Shown piece by piece: positions 7,484 to 16,162 of a DNA stretch of 36,899 nt. This DNA comes from Rhodocyclaceae bacterium. Its GTDB lineage: Bacteria > Pseudomonadota > Gammaproteobacteria > Burkholderiales > Rhodocyclaceae. The first letter of the stretch is position 1. Every line of letters begins with the position of its first letter. The translations under genes and the position numbers were made by a program. Location: contig JADFDU010000024.1 of assembly GCA_018262775.1 (NCBI GenBank), positions 1-36,899 on the forward strand. The letters are read 5' to 3'. Below the pieces are notes generated by a model. It was given only the letters and a program-made list of their open reading frames with translations, had not been told where the DNA came from and ran no database searches.

Positions 7484-7528
7484 ATGGACGGAAAAAGAAA
7501 TTCGATGTTTTCCCTTGCCTGCAACGGG

Positions 7529-7557
7529 TTGCGCAAGAGACAGCGCAAAAGTATATT
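7529..7557 (+). promoter_or_regulatory. Predicted sigma-70 promoter of tusA
   Basis: A -35 TTGCGC (7529-7534) and a -10 TATATT (7552-7557, 5 of 6 consensus) are separated by 17 bp. Transcription would begin near 7564, leaving a leader of about 47 nt with the Shine-Dalgarno GAGGAGGGA. This suggests tusA can be transcribed independently of soeABC. Confidence 0.6.
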
Positions 7558-7610
7558 AGTCACGGCTGAAATTTCGTAAGCATGGGTCAAATTACCGAGG
7601 AGGGACTGAA

Positions 7611-7838
7611 ATGAATTTCGACAAAGAGCTGGATGCCAAGGGACTGAATTGCCCGCTGCCGATTCTGCGCGCCAAGAAAGCATTGGCGGACATGACGAGT
7701 GGCCAGGTGCTGCGCATCATGTCCACCGACCCCGGCTCGGTGAAAGACTTCGCCGCCTTCGCCAAACAGACCGGCAATGAACTTCTCTCGACAGCGGAGA
7801 AGGGCAAGGAATTCGAGTTCTATATCAAGCGCAAGTAG
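7611..7838 (+). CDS. tusA: TusA-family sulfur carrier
   Basis: This 75-aa protein is a TusA/SirA-like sulfurtransferase that carries sulfane sulfur as a persulfide in the cytoplasm. The family motif C14-P15-L-P17 sits in LNCPLPILRAKKAL, and the rest of the short alpha/beta fold (DPGSVKDFAAFAKQTGNEL, then the final strand) is intact. An excellent Shine-Dalgarno, GAGGAGGGA, lies 5-8 nt before the ATG. It has its own predicted promoter and is followed by dsrE2, the usual partner in tusA-dsrE2 clusters of sulfur oxidisers. In that setting TusA delivers sulfur to oxidation enzymes and is not primarily for tRNA thiolation. Confidence 0.93.
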   Translation: MNFDKELDAKGLNCPLPILRAKKALADMTSGQVLRIMSTDPGSVKDFAAFAKQTGNELLSTAEKGKEFEFYIKRK

Positions 7839-7851
7839 TAAGCCTTCCGGC

Positions 7852-7877
7852 GCGGTAGCCGGTGATCCGGCTGTCGC
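7852..7877 (+). terminator. Hairpin after tusA, possible weak terminator
   Basis: An 11-bp stem with two G-U pairs (7852-7862 with 7867-7877) closes on the 4-base loop TGAT. Its core is AGCCGG/CCGGCT. The following bases are C-rich, with no T-run, so it may stabilise the tusA mRNA 3' end rather than terminate efficiently. Confidence 0.4.
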
Positions 7878-7924
7878 CCCCTCTCCGCGCCAATTCTTGC
7901 GGTGCAGCATACGTCCCTGATATT

Positions 7925-7948
7925 GCCAGATAAATAAATTCATCTGGC
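7925..7948. promoter_or_regulatory. Inverted repeat upstream of dsrE2
   Basis: GCCAGAT (7925-7931) and ATCTGGC (7942-7948) form a perfect 7-bp inverted repeat around the AT-rich spacer AAATAAATTC. It lies about 100 bp upstream of dsrE2 and is not followed by a T-run. The AT-rich spacer and position suggest an operator, though no regulator is implied by the sequence. Confidence 0.35.
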
Positions 7949-8047
7949 TGATAGATGCACTTTAGAACATCATTATCCGTTAATACCTTGAACAAAGACA
8001 AGGTCGACTAGTACATAGCCTTGCAGATCCTTCAAAGGAGGACGCAC

Positions 8048-8653
8048 ATGAACATGCCAGTAGACAACGCCGCCCTGGATGCGCTGATCCGACAGCGCCT
8101 CGACGAGATTCTTCCGCAGAAACTCGAGGAAATCAGGGCCGCCAAGACGCCCTCGATGACCATCATCGCCACCAAGGGCACGCTCGACTGGGCCTACCCG
8201 CCCTTCATCCTCGGCTCGACCGCCGCCGCCCTGGGCTGGGACGTCTCCATCTTCTGCACCTTCTACGGCCTGAATCTGCTGAAGAAAGACATCAGCGACC
8301 TGAAGGTCAGTCCGCTGGGCAACCCCGGCATGCCGATGAAGATGCCCTTCGGCCCGGACTGGTTCAAGAGCCTCAACTGGAACATCCCGAATCTCATTCA
8401 AGCTGGCATTCCCGGCTTCGAGTCGATGGCGACGATGCTCATGAAACAGACCATCAAGAACAACGGCGTTGCCGAGATCGGCGAACTGCGCGGCCTGTGC
8501 CTAGAGGCCGGCGTGGAAATGATCGGCTGCCAGATGACCGTCGACCTGTTCGGCTTCACGCACGACGATTTCATTCCGGAAGTGAAGGAATACTGTGGTG
8601 CGGCGACATTCCTGCCGATGGCGCAGCAGGCGGATGTCAGCCTGTACATGTAA
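8048..8653 (+). CDS. dsrE2: DsrE2-type DsrE/F/H-like sulfur transfer protein
   Basis: This 201-aa protein belongs to the DsrE/DsrF/DrsH-like family, subgroup DsrE2, which accompanies TusA in sulfur oxidisers and is thought to exchange persulfide sulfur with it. Conserved features are the TIIATKGTLDWAYPPFILGSTAAALG core, C70 (SIFCTF), and the pair C151/C161 in GLCLEAGVEMIGCQMT; a fourth cysteine is C183. Two moderately hydrophobic stretches (about 48-70 and 102-135) agree with the membrane association proposed for DsrE2. The ATG at 8048 has the strong Shine-Dalgarno AAAGGAGG; an upstream TTG at 8021 is rejected because it precedes that site. It lies 209 bp after tusA. Confidence 0.88.
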   Translation: MNMPVDNAALDALIRQRLDEILPQKLEEIRAAKTPSMTIIATKGTLDWAYPPFILGSTAAALGWDVSIFCTFYGLNLLKKDISDLKVSPLGNPGMPMKMPFGPDWFKSLNWNIPNLIQAGIPGFESMATMLMKQTIKNNGVAEIGELRGLCLEAGVEMIGCQMTVDLFGFTHDDFIPEVKEYCGAATFLPMAQQADVSLYM

Positions 8654-8657
8654 AAAA

Positions 8658-8675
8658 TGTTGCGCTAGAGCAACA
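8658..8675 (+). other. Short hairpin after dsrE2
   Basis: TGTTGC (8658-8663) and GCAACA (8670-8675) form a 6-bp stem around GCTAGA, 4 nt past the dsrE2 stop. There is no T-run, so termination is doubtful. The next 100 bases up to the porin gene are AT-rich and probably contain its promoter, but no convincing -35/-10 pair was found. Confidence 0.3.
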
Positions 8676-8775
8676 AGTTGTGGAATTAACTGCATTTAAT
8701 TTCTAGTTATTGTTGTATTTAAGGGAACAAGCGCATAGCTTCATGCACATGGACTTTAAAAGGGGAGAGGGCGCA

Positions 8776-10065
8776 ATGAAATTCAAGAGACTGATCGGCC
8801 TGCTGGCAATGGCTGGCCTGGCGGCACCGGGTGTGGCGCTGGCGACCAACGGCTATTTCTCGCACGGCTACGGCATGAAGGCCAAGGGCATGGCGGGCGT
8901 GGGCATCGCGTTGCCGCAGGACGCGTTGGCCGCCGCGACGAATCCGGCCGGAATGGTTTTCGTGGGGGATCGCCTCGACGTCGGCGTGGATTGGTTCCGG
9001 CCGGTTCGCGATTCGGAGATTGTGTCTCCCTTCGGTGCTATACCTGGCTTAACGGGCGATTTCGACGGTAGCGGCAAGAAGAATTTTTTCGTTCCAGAGT
9101 TTGGCTACAATAAGATGCTGGGCTGGAACATGTCCCTGGGTGTCAGCGTCTATGGCAACGGCGGCATGAATACGGACTACGCCAATGGCCCCGCCCCGTT
9201 TGGCGGCGGCATTCCTTTGTTCAATGGTGGCAGCGGGCAGAGAACCGGCGTCAATCTTGAGCAACTGTTCATCGCGCCGACCTTTGCCTACAAGATTAAC
9301 AAGAACCATGCCGTCGGCGTGTCTCTGAACCTGGCCTATCAGCGCTTCAGGGCGGATGGCCTCGGTGCTTTTGCCCCTTTTTCAGCGTCGCCGACCAACT
9401 TTACCGACAAGGGCACCGATTCCTCGACCGGCTGGGGCATCAAGCTCGGCTATACGGGTAACCTGACCGATGCGGTCACCGTCGGCGCCACCTACCAGTC
9501 GCGCACGTGGATGGGCAAGCTCAGTAGCTACAAGGGGCTGTTCGCCAACCAGGGCGAATTCGACATTCCCGAGAACTATGGTATCGGTATCGCCATCAAG
9601 GCCACACCCAAGCTGACGGTCGCGGCCGATGTCCAGCAGATCAATTACGGGGACGTCGATTCGATATCGAACCCGCTGGCACCTAATTTATTCCTAAGCC
9701 CGCTGGGTAGCGACAACGGTGCCGGTTTCGGCTGGCGCAACATGACGGTGTTCAAGCTGGGGGCTAGTTACGCCTGGAGTGAAAAGCTGACATTGCGCGC
9801 AGGGGTCAGCACGACACGGCAACCGATTCCCAAGAGCGAAACGCTCTTCAATATGATTGCGCCGGGGGTGGTCGAGAATCATCTGACCCTGGGGGCGACG
9901 TGGGCGGTTTCGCCATCCTCTGAACTGTCATTTGCTTACATGCATGCCTTTAGCAAGAAGGTGAAAGGTTCCGGATCGTTTCCAATCCTCCCCCCAGGTA
10001 CGGCCGAGGCCAACCTGAAGATGTACGAGGACTCACTGGGTATCGCCTACGGCATCAAGTTCTGA
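8776..10065 (+). CDS. FadL/OMPP1/TodX-family outer-membrane channel
   Basis: This 429-aa outer-membrane protein belongs to the FadL/OMPP1/TodX family, which imports hydrophobic compounds through a lateral-opening beta-barrel. A signal peptide MKFKRLIGLLAMAGLAAPGVALA is cut before T24. The mature N-terminus TNGYFSHGYGMKAKGMAGVG, followed by DALAAATNPAGMV, is the family hallmark that forms the hatch. The rest has alternating beta-strand character and ends LGIAYGIKF with a C-terminal Phe, as expected for barrel assembly. The ATG at 8776 is chosen because AGGGGAGAGG lies just upstream and it yields a clean signal peptide. A strong terminator follows. The substrate is not evident. Being next to sulfur genes it might take up hydrophobic sulfur species, but fatty acids or aromatics are equally possible. 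Confidence 0.85.
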   Translation: MKFKRLIGLLAMAGLAAPGVALATNGYFSHGYGMKAKGMAGVGIALPQDALAAATNPAGMVFVGDRLDVGVDWFRPVRDSEIVSPFGAIPGLTGDFDGSGKKNFFVPEFGYNKMLGWNMSLGVSVYGNGGMNTDYANGPAPFGGGIPLFNGGSGQRTGVNLEQLFIAPTFAYKINKNHAVGVSLNLAYQRFRADGLGAFAPFSASPTNFTDKGTDSSTGWGIKLGYTGNLTDAVTVGATYQSRTWMGKLSSYKGLFANQGEFDIPENYGIGIAIKATPKLTVAADVQQINYGDVDSISNPLAPNLFLSPLGSDNGAGFGWRNMTVFKLGASYAWSEKLTLRAGVSTTRQPIPKSETLFNMIAPGVVENHLTLGATWAVSPSSELSFAYMHAFSKKVKGSGSFPILPPGTAEANLKMYEDSLGIAYGIKF

Positions 10066-10093
10066 TCTCTAAAAGTCCATATGCAGTAAAAAA

Positions 10094-10127
10094 GGGGCTG
10101 CAGGCGTGTTCGCTGCAGCCCCCTTTT
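10094..10127 (+). terminator. Rho-independent terminator after the FadL-family gene
   Basis: A perfect 10-bp stem, GGGGCTGCAG (10094-10103) with CTGCAGCCCC (10113-10122), is preceded by an A-run and followed by CTTTTATTT. It should act strongly on the plus strand and partly on the minus strand. Confidence 0.9.
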
Positions 10128-10169
10128 ATTTCAACTCCGATATACAACTAACCACCAAAGGAGACAGTC

Positions 10170-11081
10170 ATGAGAGCGATTCTCAAGGGAGTGTTTTGCC
10201 TGTTTTTCGGCATCAGCAGCGTGGCTCTGGCACAGGATGCGGTGCTGAAGCCGTTCGTGCTGGCTTCGAAGGGGCCGGGTGAGGTGGCTGCGAAGGTGGA
10301 TGCCGCCAAGGCGGCGCTGACGCAGAACGGCTTCACCATTGCCGGCACTTACACGCCTTATGCCAACGCCACGATCATCGCCGTCACCAACGATGAGATG
10401 AAAACCACAGCGGCGAAATCGGAACACGGCGGCTTCGGCGCCGCACAGCGCGTGTCCGTCACCAAGGTCGGCAACGACGTGCAGATCGCCTACACCAATC
10501 CCGCCTACATGGCGAATGCCTACCGCATGGCGGGCGACTTGAAGGAGACGGCCGCAAAGCTGCAGGCGGCGCTCGGCAAAGTGGAAGAGTTCGGCGCCAA
10601 GGGCCTGACGGCGTCGCAGCTGCGCAAGTATCACTACACCTTCGGCATGGAGTACTTCGACGAGCCCAACGAGTTCGCCAAGTACGCCAGCTACGAAGAG
10701 GCGGTGAAGGCGGTCGAGGCGGGCCTTGCAGCGGGCAAGCAGGGCGTCACCAAGGTTTATCGCATCGATGTCGCCGGCAAGAAGGAAACGCTGTTCGGCG
10801 TCGCCATGAAGGGCGAGGGCGATGTCGGCAAGTTCATGGACGACAAGTACATCATGAGCGAGATCGACTTCAAGGATGTCAAGTCGACGGCGCATTTGCC
10901 CTACGACATCCTCGTCTCGGACAACAAGGTGTATGCCCTGTATGCCCGTTTCCGCATCGCCATCAGCTTCCCCGACCTGTCGATGATGGGCGCGAACAGC
11001 TTCATGAACATCATGAAGGCGCCCGAGGCGATCCGCGAAGCGCTGGCGCTGACTGCGGGCGGCAAGAAGGACGCGCGCTGA
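10170..11081 (+). CDS. Secreted protein of uncertain family (possibly DUF302-like)
   Basis: This 303-aa protein has a clear signal peptide (MRAILKGVFCLFFGISSVALA, cleavage before Q22), so it is periplasmic or extracellular. The mature part looks like two alpha/beta modules. The first (about 30-125, with VAAKVDAAKAALTQNGFTIAG and a TNPAYMANAYRM stretch) and the end of the second recall the layout of DUF302 domains, but the match is weak. No cysteine remains after the signal peptide, and no cofactor motif or lipobox is seen. The start has the good Shine-Dalgarno AAAGGAGA. It lies after a terminator and is convergent, 7 bp away, with the MFS gene. Its function is unknown; a link to the upstream sulfur block is possible but not shown. 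Confidence 0.7.
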   Translation: MRAILKGVFCLFFGISSVALAQDAVLKPFVLASKGPGEVAAKVDAAKAALTQNGFTIAGTYTPYANATIIAVTNDEMKTTAAKSEHGGFGAAQRVSVTKVGNDVQIAYTNPAYMANAYRMAGDLKETAAKLQAALGKVEEFGAKGLTASQLRKYHYTFGMEYFDEPNEFAKYASYEEAVKAVEAGLAAGKQGVTKVYRIDVAGKKETLFGVAMKGEGDVGKFMDDKYIMSEIDFKDVKSTAHLPYDILVSDNKVYALYARFRIAISFPDLSMMGANSFMNIMKAPEAIREALALTAGGKKDAR

Positions 11082-11088
11082 AGCGCCT

Positions 11089-12321
11089 TCAACGCTGCAC
11101 GTAATGGGGCGCCAGCAGGTCCCGCATGACTTCGAGGCGGCTGGCGAACCGCAGCGTGCCGATTACGCATAGCGCGCCGCCGACGGCGACCGTGGCGGCC
11201 GCGCCGAAACGTTCAGCAAGCACGCCGAAGACGAGCGAGCCGACGGGCATCACGCCGAGGAAGGCGGCGATGTGCAGGCTTACCAGGCGCCCGCGCATGG
11301 CATCCGGTGCCACCAGTTGCAGGATGGTGTTGGCGGAGGCAGCGATGGAAATGATGCCGAAGCCGACCAGCGGCAGCAGGACCAGCGAGAGCCAAAGTGT
11401 CGCGGACTGCGAGAACAGGATGAGCCCGATACCGGCGCTGATGCCGGCGAAGGCGATCAGCCGTTCCAGCCCCGCGGTGCTGCGGCGTCCAGCGAGATAC
11501 AAAACGCCAATCATGGCGCCGGCACCGGAGGCACCGACGAGCAGGCCGAGCGTGCTGGCATCTCCGCCGAGCACGTCGCGTGCGAACACCGGCATCAGCG
11601 AAGCATAGGGTGTCGCCACGAAGCTGACGAGGGCCACCATCCCGATCAGGTAGCGGCTCGGCGCAAAATCCCAGGCGAACCGTAGCGCCTCTTTCAATCC
11701 GGCTAGCCAGTGCGGGTGGTTTCGCGGCGGCGGTGGTTCGGACAGCTTCATAGAGGCAAGCGCGGCGAGCATGGCAAGATAGGACGCGGCGTTGAGCAGG
11801 AAGCACCAGGCCTCGCCGGCTGCCGCCAGCACCACGCCGGCCAGTGCCGGCCCGATCAGGCGCGAGCCGTTCATCATCAGCGAATTGATCGCGATGGCGT
11901 TCGGCAGGTTCTCCCGCAATCCCACCATCTCCAGCAGGAAAGCCTGACGCAGCGGTGTGTCGAAGGCGTTGACCAAGCCGAGAAAGGTCGCCGCGGCCAG
12001 CAGGTGCCACACTTCGATGCGCCCGGCGAAAGTCAGTCCCGCCAGGACGGCGGCCTGGAGCAGTGACAGCGATTGCGTGAGCAGCATGGCGCGGCGGCGG
12101 TTCAGGCGGTCCGACCAGACGCCGCCGAAGGGCGCGAGGAAAAGTATCGGAATATTGCCGGCGAAGGTGGTCAGGCCGAGCATGAAAGGCGAGCCGGTGA
12201 GGCGGTAGATCAGCCAGGCAAGCGCGATCTGCTGCATCCAGGTGCCGACGAAGGAGGCGCTCTGGCCGAGAAAATACAGGCGGAAGTTGCGCTGGGCGAG
12301 CGCGCGCAGGAGATACTTCAT
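11089..12321 (-). CDS. MFS transporter, EntS/MFS_3-like
   Basis: This 410-aa inner-membrane protein belongs to the major facilitator superfamily, closest in pattern to the EntS-type exporters (MFS_3). It opens with RNFRLYFLGQSASFVGTWMQQIALAWLIYRLTGSP, a hallmark of that group. The cytoplasmic loop motif GGVWSDRLNRRR follows the second helix, and about 12 hydrophobic segments are present. The length is typical. It lies 97 bp downstream of valS in the same direction, with a REP-like repeat pair in the gap. The Shine-Dalgarno is weak. The substrate is unknown; proteins of this group export siderophores, drugs or small metabolites. Confidence 0.85.
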   Translation of the reverse strand: MKYLLRALAQRNFRLYFLGQSASFVGTWMQQIALAWLIYRLTGSPFMLGLTTFAGNIPILFLAPFGGVWSDRLNRRRAMLLTQSLSLLQAAVLAGLTFAGRIEVWHLLAAATFLGLVNAFDTPLRQAFLLEMVGLRENLPNAIAINSLMMNGSRLIGPALAGVVLAAAGEAWCFLLNAASYLAMLAALASMKLSEPPPPRNHPHWLAGLKEALRFAWDFAPSRYLIGMVALVSFVATPYASLMPVFARDVLGGDASTLGLLVGASGAGAMIGVLYLAGRRSTAGLERLIAFAGISAGIGLILFSQSATLWLSLVLLPLVGFGIISIAASANTILQLVAPDAMRGRLVSLHIAAFLGVMPVGSLVFGVLAERFGAAATVAVGGALCVIGTLRFASRLEVMRDLLAPHYVQR

Positions 12322-12351
12322 CGGATGCTCGCGCAGAACGGCCTTTCTTTC

Positions 12352-12422
12352 GTAGGTCGACCTTCAGGCCGACTGAGATTGTCGTGCATGTGCCGCCGCC
12401 GTCGGGCTGAAGCCCGACCTAC
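12352..12422. repeat. REP-like inverted pair between valS and the MFS gene
   Basis: Two 22-bp units lie in opposite orientation at 12352-12373 and 12401-12422. Read in the same direction they differ at only three positions, and both begin GTAGGTCG and end CCGAC. Each unit is itself a short dyad. The arrangement resembles REP/BIME elements common in proteobacterial intergenic DNA. The second unit runs into valS and supplies its TAG stop (12421-12419). Confidence 0.7.
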
Positions 12423-15262
12423 AGCCGCACAAGTTGAGCGCGCAGTTTTTCAGTGAGCGAGGTGAAGTTCGCCAGCCGCTCCTTTTCCTGCGCCACCACG
12501 GCAGCGGGAGCACGCTCGACGAAGCCGGCGTTGTCGAGCTTGGCCCGGGCTTTGCCGATCTCGCCCTCGACGCGGGCGATCTCCTTGGACAGACGCGCGC
12601 GCTCGGCGACCACGTCGATTTCGATCTTCAGCATCAAACGGAAATCGCCGACGATCTGTACCGGCGCATCGCCGGCCGGCAGTTCGGCGCCGGTCGGCGA
12701 GACATCCGACAGCCGTGCCAGCGCTGCGAGATAAGGCGCGAAGGCGGTCACCCGTGCCGTGTCGCCGGCGGCCAGCAGCGGTACTTTCTGTGCCGGCGAG
12801 AGGTTCATTTCGCCGCGCAGACTGCGGCAGGCGCTGATCATGTCCTTGAGCAGCCGGATATCGGCCTCGGCCTTTTCGTCGATGCGTGACATATCTGCCG
12901 TGGGATAGGGCTGCAACATGATGCTTTCGTCGTCGCGGCCGGGGGAAGTGTTGGCGTTGCCGGCGCGGCCAGCAACGGGCGCCACCTTCTGCCACAGTTC
13001 CTCGGTGATGAAGGGAATCAGCGGGTGCGCCAGGCGCAGCATGGTTTCCAGCACACGCACCAGGGTGCGGCGCGTGCCGCGCTGCGTTGCCGCGTCGCCT
13101 GTCTGCAACTGCACCTTGGCCAGTTCCACGTACCAGTCGCAGTACTCGTCCCAGATGAATTCGTAGATGGCGCGGGCCAGCAGGTCGAAGCGGTAGTCGG
13201 CGAAATGCTGCGCCACCTCGGCCTCGGTGCGCTGCAGGCGGCTGACGATCCAGCGGTCGACCTGGCTGAAAACGACATCCGTGCCGCAGGCATGTTCCTT
13301 GGCGATGCCGCAATCCTGGCCCTCGCAGTTCATCATCACGAAGCGCGTGGCATTCCACAGCTTGTTGCAGAAATTGCGATAACCCTCGCAGCGACCCATG
13401 TCGAACTTGATGTCGCGGCCGGGGCTGGCGAGCGAAGCGAAGGTGAAGCGCAGGGCATCGGTGCCGAAGCCGGGAATGCCGTTGGGGAACTCCTTGCGCG
13501 TGCGCTTCTCGATCTGTGCTGCCTGCTTCGGGTTCATCAGGCCGCTGGTGCGCTTTTCCACCAGGGCATCGAGGCCGATGCCGTCGATGAGATCGATCGG
13601 GTCGAGGACATTGCCTTTCGACTTCGACATTTTCTGCCCCTCCGCGTCGCGGATGAGGCCATGCACGTAGACGTGGCGGAATGGGATCCTGCCGGTGATG
13701 TGCTTCGTCATCATCACCATGCGCGCCACCCAGAAGAAGATGATGTCGAAGCCGGTGACCAGCACCGATGAGGGCAGGTAGAGGTCGAGCGCCGTATTCG
13801 ACTTTCCTGGCCATTCCGGCGTCCAGTCGAGTGTGGAGAAAGGCCACAGCGCCGAGGAATACCAGGTGTCGAGGACGTCCGGGTCACGCTCCAGGCCGCC
13901 GCCGTAGCCATCCTGCCGCGCCAGTGTGTAGGCCTCGTTCTCGTCGTGGGCGACGTAGATGCGGCCGTCGTCGGCATGCCAGGCCGGGATCTGGTGGCCC
14001 CACCAGAGCTGGCGCGAGATGCACCAGTCCTGAATGTTGTTGAGCCACTGGTTGTAGGTGTTCACCCACTGCTCGGGAACGAATCTGATCTCGCCGGAGG
14101 CCACGCACTCCAGCGCCTTGGCGGCGATGGACATGCCATCCGAATCCGGCCCGCTCGCGGGCTTGCTCATGGCGACGAACCACTGGTCGGTGAGCATCGG
14201 CTCGATGACGGCATGGGTGCGGTCGCCGCGCGGCACCATCAGCTTGTGCGGCTTGGTCGAGGCCAGTAGCCCCTGGGCCTCCAGATCGGCGACGATGGCT
14301 TTTCTGGCGTCATAGCGATCCAGGCCGCGATACTTCTCCGGGCCATGCTCGTTGATGCGGGCATCGAGCGTGAGGATGGAGATCGGCGCGAAGCCATGCC
14401 GATGGCCGACCTGCCAGTCGTTGAAGTCGTGTGCCGGCGTGATCTTGACGCAGCCGGTGCCGAATGCCTTGTCGACGTAACTGTCGGCGATGAGCGGAAT
14501 GCTGCGATCACACAGGGGCAAACGGACGTGCTTGCCGACCAGATGCGCGTAGCGTTCGTCGTCCGGATGTACGGCCACCGCGACGTCGCCCAGCAGGGTT
14601 TCCGGGCGTGTGGTGGCGACGATCAATGCGCCCTTGCCATCCTCGAGGGGATAGCGGATCTCCCACATGAAACCGTCCTCTTCCTCGCTGACGACTTCGA
14701 GGTCGGACACCGCGGTGAGGAGCTTGGGGTCCCAATTGACCAGCCGCTTGCCGCGGTAGATCAGGCCTTCCCGGAACAGCCGGACGAAGGTCTCGGTGAC
14801 GGTCTTCGACAGGCCTTCGTCCATGGTGAAGCGCTCGCGCGACCAGTCGGGCGAGGTGCCGAGACGGCGCATCTGCCGCGTGATGGTGCCGCCCGAGTAT
14901 TCCTTCCACTGCCAGATGCGTTCGAGGAATTGCTCGCGGCCAAGGTCGTGGCGCGAGACGCCTTCCGCGTCGAGTTGGCGCTCGACAACAATTTGCGTAG
15001 CGATGCCGGCGTGATCGGTGCCCGGCTGCCACAGCGTATTGTCGCCGCGCATGCGGTGGTAGCGGGTGAGCGCGTCCATCAGCGTCTGGTTGAAACCGTG
15101 GCCCATGTGCAGCGTGCCGGTGACATTGGGCGGAGGTAGCAGGATGCAGAAATTATCGGTCTTGGCTGCGTCGACGCCGGCGGCGAAATAGCCGCGCGAC
15201 TCCCACAGTGGGTACCAATGGCGCTCGATATCGGCCGGTTCGAATGATTTGGCGAGTTCCAT
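12419..15262 (-). CDS. valS: Valyl-tRNA synthetase
   Basis: This 947-aa class I aminoacyl-tRNA synthetase charges tRNA-Val. The signature [14 protein letters not shown] gives the HIGH motif as H52-M-G-H55, and KMSKS is at 544-548. The editing (CP1) domain lies between ([19 protein letters not shown] near 217-235), and a C-terminal coiled-coil tRNA-binding arm covers about the last 70 residues ([22 protein letters not shown]). The length nearly equals E. coli ValS (951). The ATG at 15262 has only a weak Shine-Dalgarno. It follows the small DUF2486-like gene by 69 bp. The TAG stop lies inside a REP-like unit. Confidence 0.98.
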   Translation of the reverse strand: MELAKSFEPADIERHWYPLWESRGYFAAGVDAAKTDNFCILLPPPNVTGTLHMGHGFNQTLMDALTRYHRMRGDNTLWQPGTDHAGIATQIVVERQLDAEGVSRHDLGREQFLERIWQWKEYSGGTITRQMRRLGTSPDWSRERFTMDEGLSKTVTETFVRLFREGLIYRGKRLVNWDPKLLTAVSDLEVVSEEEDGFMWEIRYPLEDGKGALIVATTRPETLLGDVAVAVHPDDERYAHLVGKHVRLPLCDRSIPLIADSYVDKAFGTGCVKITPAHDFNDWQVGHRHGFAPISILTLDARINEHGPEKYRGLDRYDARKAIVADLEAQGLLASTKPHKLMVPRGDRTHAVIEPMLTDQWFVAMSKPASGPDSDGMSIAAKALECVASGEIRFVPEQWVNTYNQWLNNIQDWCISRQLWWGHQIPAWHADDGRIYVAHDENEAYTLARQDGYGGGLERDPDVLDTWYSSALWPFSTLDWTPEWPGKSNTALDLYLPSSVLVTGFDIIFFWVARMVMMTKHITGRIPFRHVYVHGLIRDAEGQKMSKSKGNVLDPIDLIDGIGLDALVEKRTSGLMNPKQAAQIEKRTRKEFPNGIPGFGTDALRFTFASLASPGRDIKFDMGRCEGYRNFCNKLWNATRFVMMNCEGQDCGIAKEHACGTDVVFSQVDRWIVSRLQRTEAEVAQHFADYRFDLLARAIYEFIWDEYCDWYVELAKVQLQTGDAATQRGTRRTLVRVLETMLRLAHPLIPFITEELWQKVAPVAGRAGNANTSPGRDDESIMLQPYPTADMSRIDEKAEADIRLLKDMISACRSLRGEMNLSPAQKVPLLAAGDTARVTAFAPYLAALARLSDVSPTGAELPAGDAPVQIVGDFRLMLKIEIDVVAERARLSKEIARVEGEIGKARAKLDNAGFVERAPAAVVAQEKERLANFTSLTEKLRAQLVRL

Positions 15263-15331
15263 TGCTCAGAGGGAAAAATACAGCGGAAAAACGGAAATTA
15301 TACCGGAGCAGGGAGCCTGACTCGCTCCGAG

Positions 15332-15736
15332 TTACTTGTCCGACTTGGTTCTTTCCTGGGCAGAGCGAATCAAATCGGAGATAAGCAGGGGCAGGCTTTC
15401 GCGCAGGGCCGCGCCGACTTCCTCGGCGACCTGTTCGGCGATGCCATCAAGGCGGCGGGCGACCAGTCGCGGCAGGGTGGCGACCAGCCAGTTCTCCACG
15501 GCGCGTGCGATGTCCGGCGGCAGCGGACCGAGCAGGTCGCGCATGCGCTCGGCCAGATCCTCGGCGCCCGGGCCACCCGAAATCGCTGCCGCAATCGCCG
15601 GCACTGCGTTGCTGGGATCGACCACTTCGGTGAGTACCGGCAGGTCGTCGGCCGCTGCCGCTGGCTGAGCGCCGCCGGCGATGAAGGCACGGCGTCTCAT
15701 GAGTGCGTCGGCCTTGCCGAGAATATCGTCGCTCAC
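15332..15736 (-). CDS. Small DUF2486-like protein between holC and valS
   Basis: This 134-aa protein is acidic and Ala/Leu-rich. A disordered N-terminus (ADALMRRRAFIAGGAQPAAAADDLPVLTEVV) leads into predicted amphipathic helices (about 50-125). Its position between holC and valS and the DDLPVLTEVV segment match small betaproteobacterial proteins called DUF2486, whose function is unknown; the family name is a tentative assignment. It starts with GTG at 15736, 3 nt after the holC stop, with the Shine-Dalgarno-like AAAGGCGG inside the holC end. This places it in one operon with pepA and holC. Confidence 0.7.
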   Translation of the reverse strand: MSDDILGKADALMRRRAFIAGGAQPAAAADDLPVLTEVVDPSNAVPAIAAAISGGPGAEDLAERMRDLLGPLPPDIARAVENWLVATLPRLVARRLDGIAEQVAEEVGAALRESLPLLISDLIRSAQERTKSDK

Positions 15737-15739
15737 CGT

Positions 15740-16162
15740 TCAGCCGCCTTTGAGGTCATGCGCCGCGATGGCATAGCCGCGATCGCGGTAGAACTTGAAA
15801 CGTTCCCGTGCAGGCCCGCGGTCTGCCTCATCCAAGCCGACAACCTCGACCAACTGTTCGAAGCGGGAAAAGGTTGGCGGCAGGTCACCACCGAGATTGA
15901 CCAGCACGTCGTGGTGCGCCGCATCGTCCAATGAGTCGCCAATGACGACCGGCGTCTCAGGGGAGAGTGAAGCACCGATGCGGCAATGGGGAATAAAACC
16001 GGTTGCGGGCTGGATCCACAGTTGCCGATCTACCTGCGCGGCCTGACTGTCCGTCCGTGCATAGACCAGGATCCTGCGTCGCTGGGCGTAGAGTTCGCCA
16101 ATCAGGTGGCAAGCCGTCTGCACTTTGTCGCCGGCCCCGTGGTAGAAATCGATGCGGGTCAC
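15740..16162 (-). CDS. holC: DNA polymerase III chi subunit
   Basis: This 140-aa protein is HolC, the chi subunit of the polymerase III clamp loader, which contacts single-stranded DNA-binding protein. Features are the N-terminal TRIDFYHGAGDK, the ARTDSQAAQVDRQLW segment and the FIPH motif near residue 56, all typical of HolC. The end (RERFKFYRDRGYAIAAHDLKGG) matches the usual FRFYRERGYPLQHHDL pattern. It starts with GTG at 16162, overlapping the pepA TGA as GTGA. The pepA-holC-valS order is standard in Proteobacteria. Confidence 0.93.
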   Translation of the reverse strand: MTRIDFYHGAGDKVQTACHLIGELYAQRRRILVYARTDSQAAQVDRQLWIQPATGFIPHCRIGASLSPETPVVIGDSLDDAAHHDVLVNLGGDLPPTFSRFEQLVEVVGLDEADRGPARERFKFYRDRGYAIAAHDLKGG

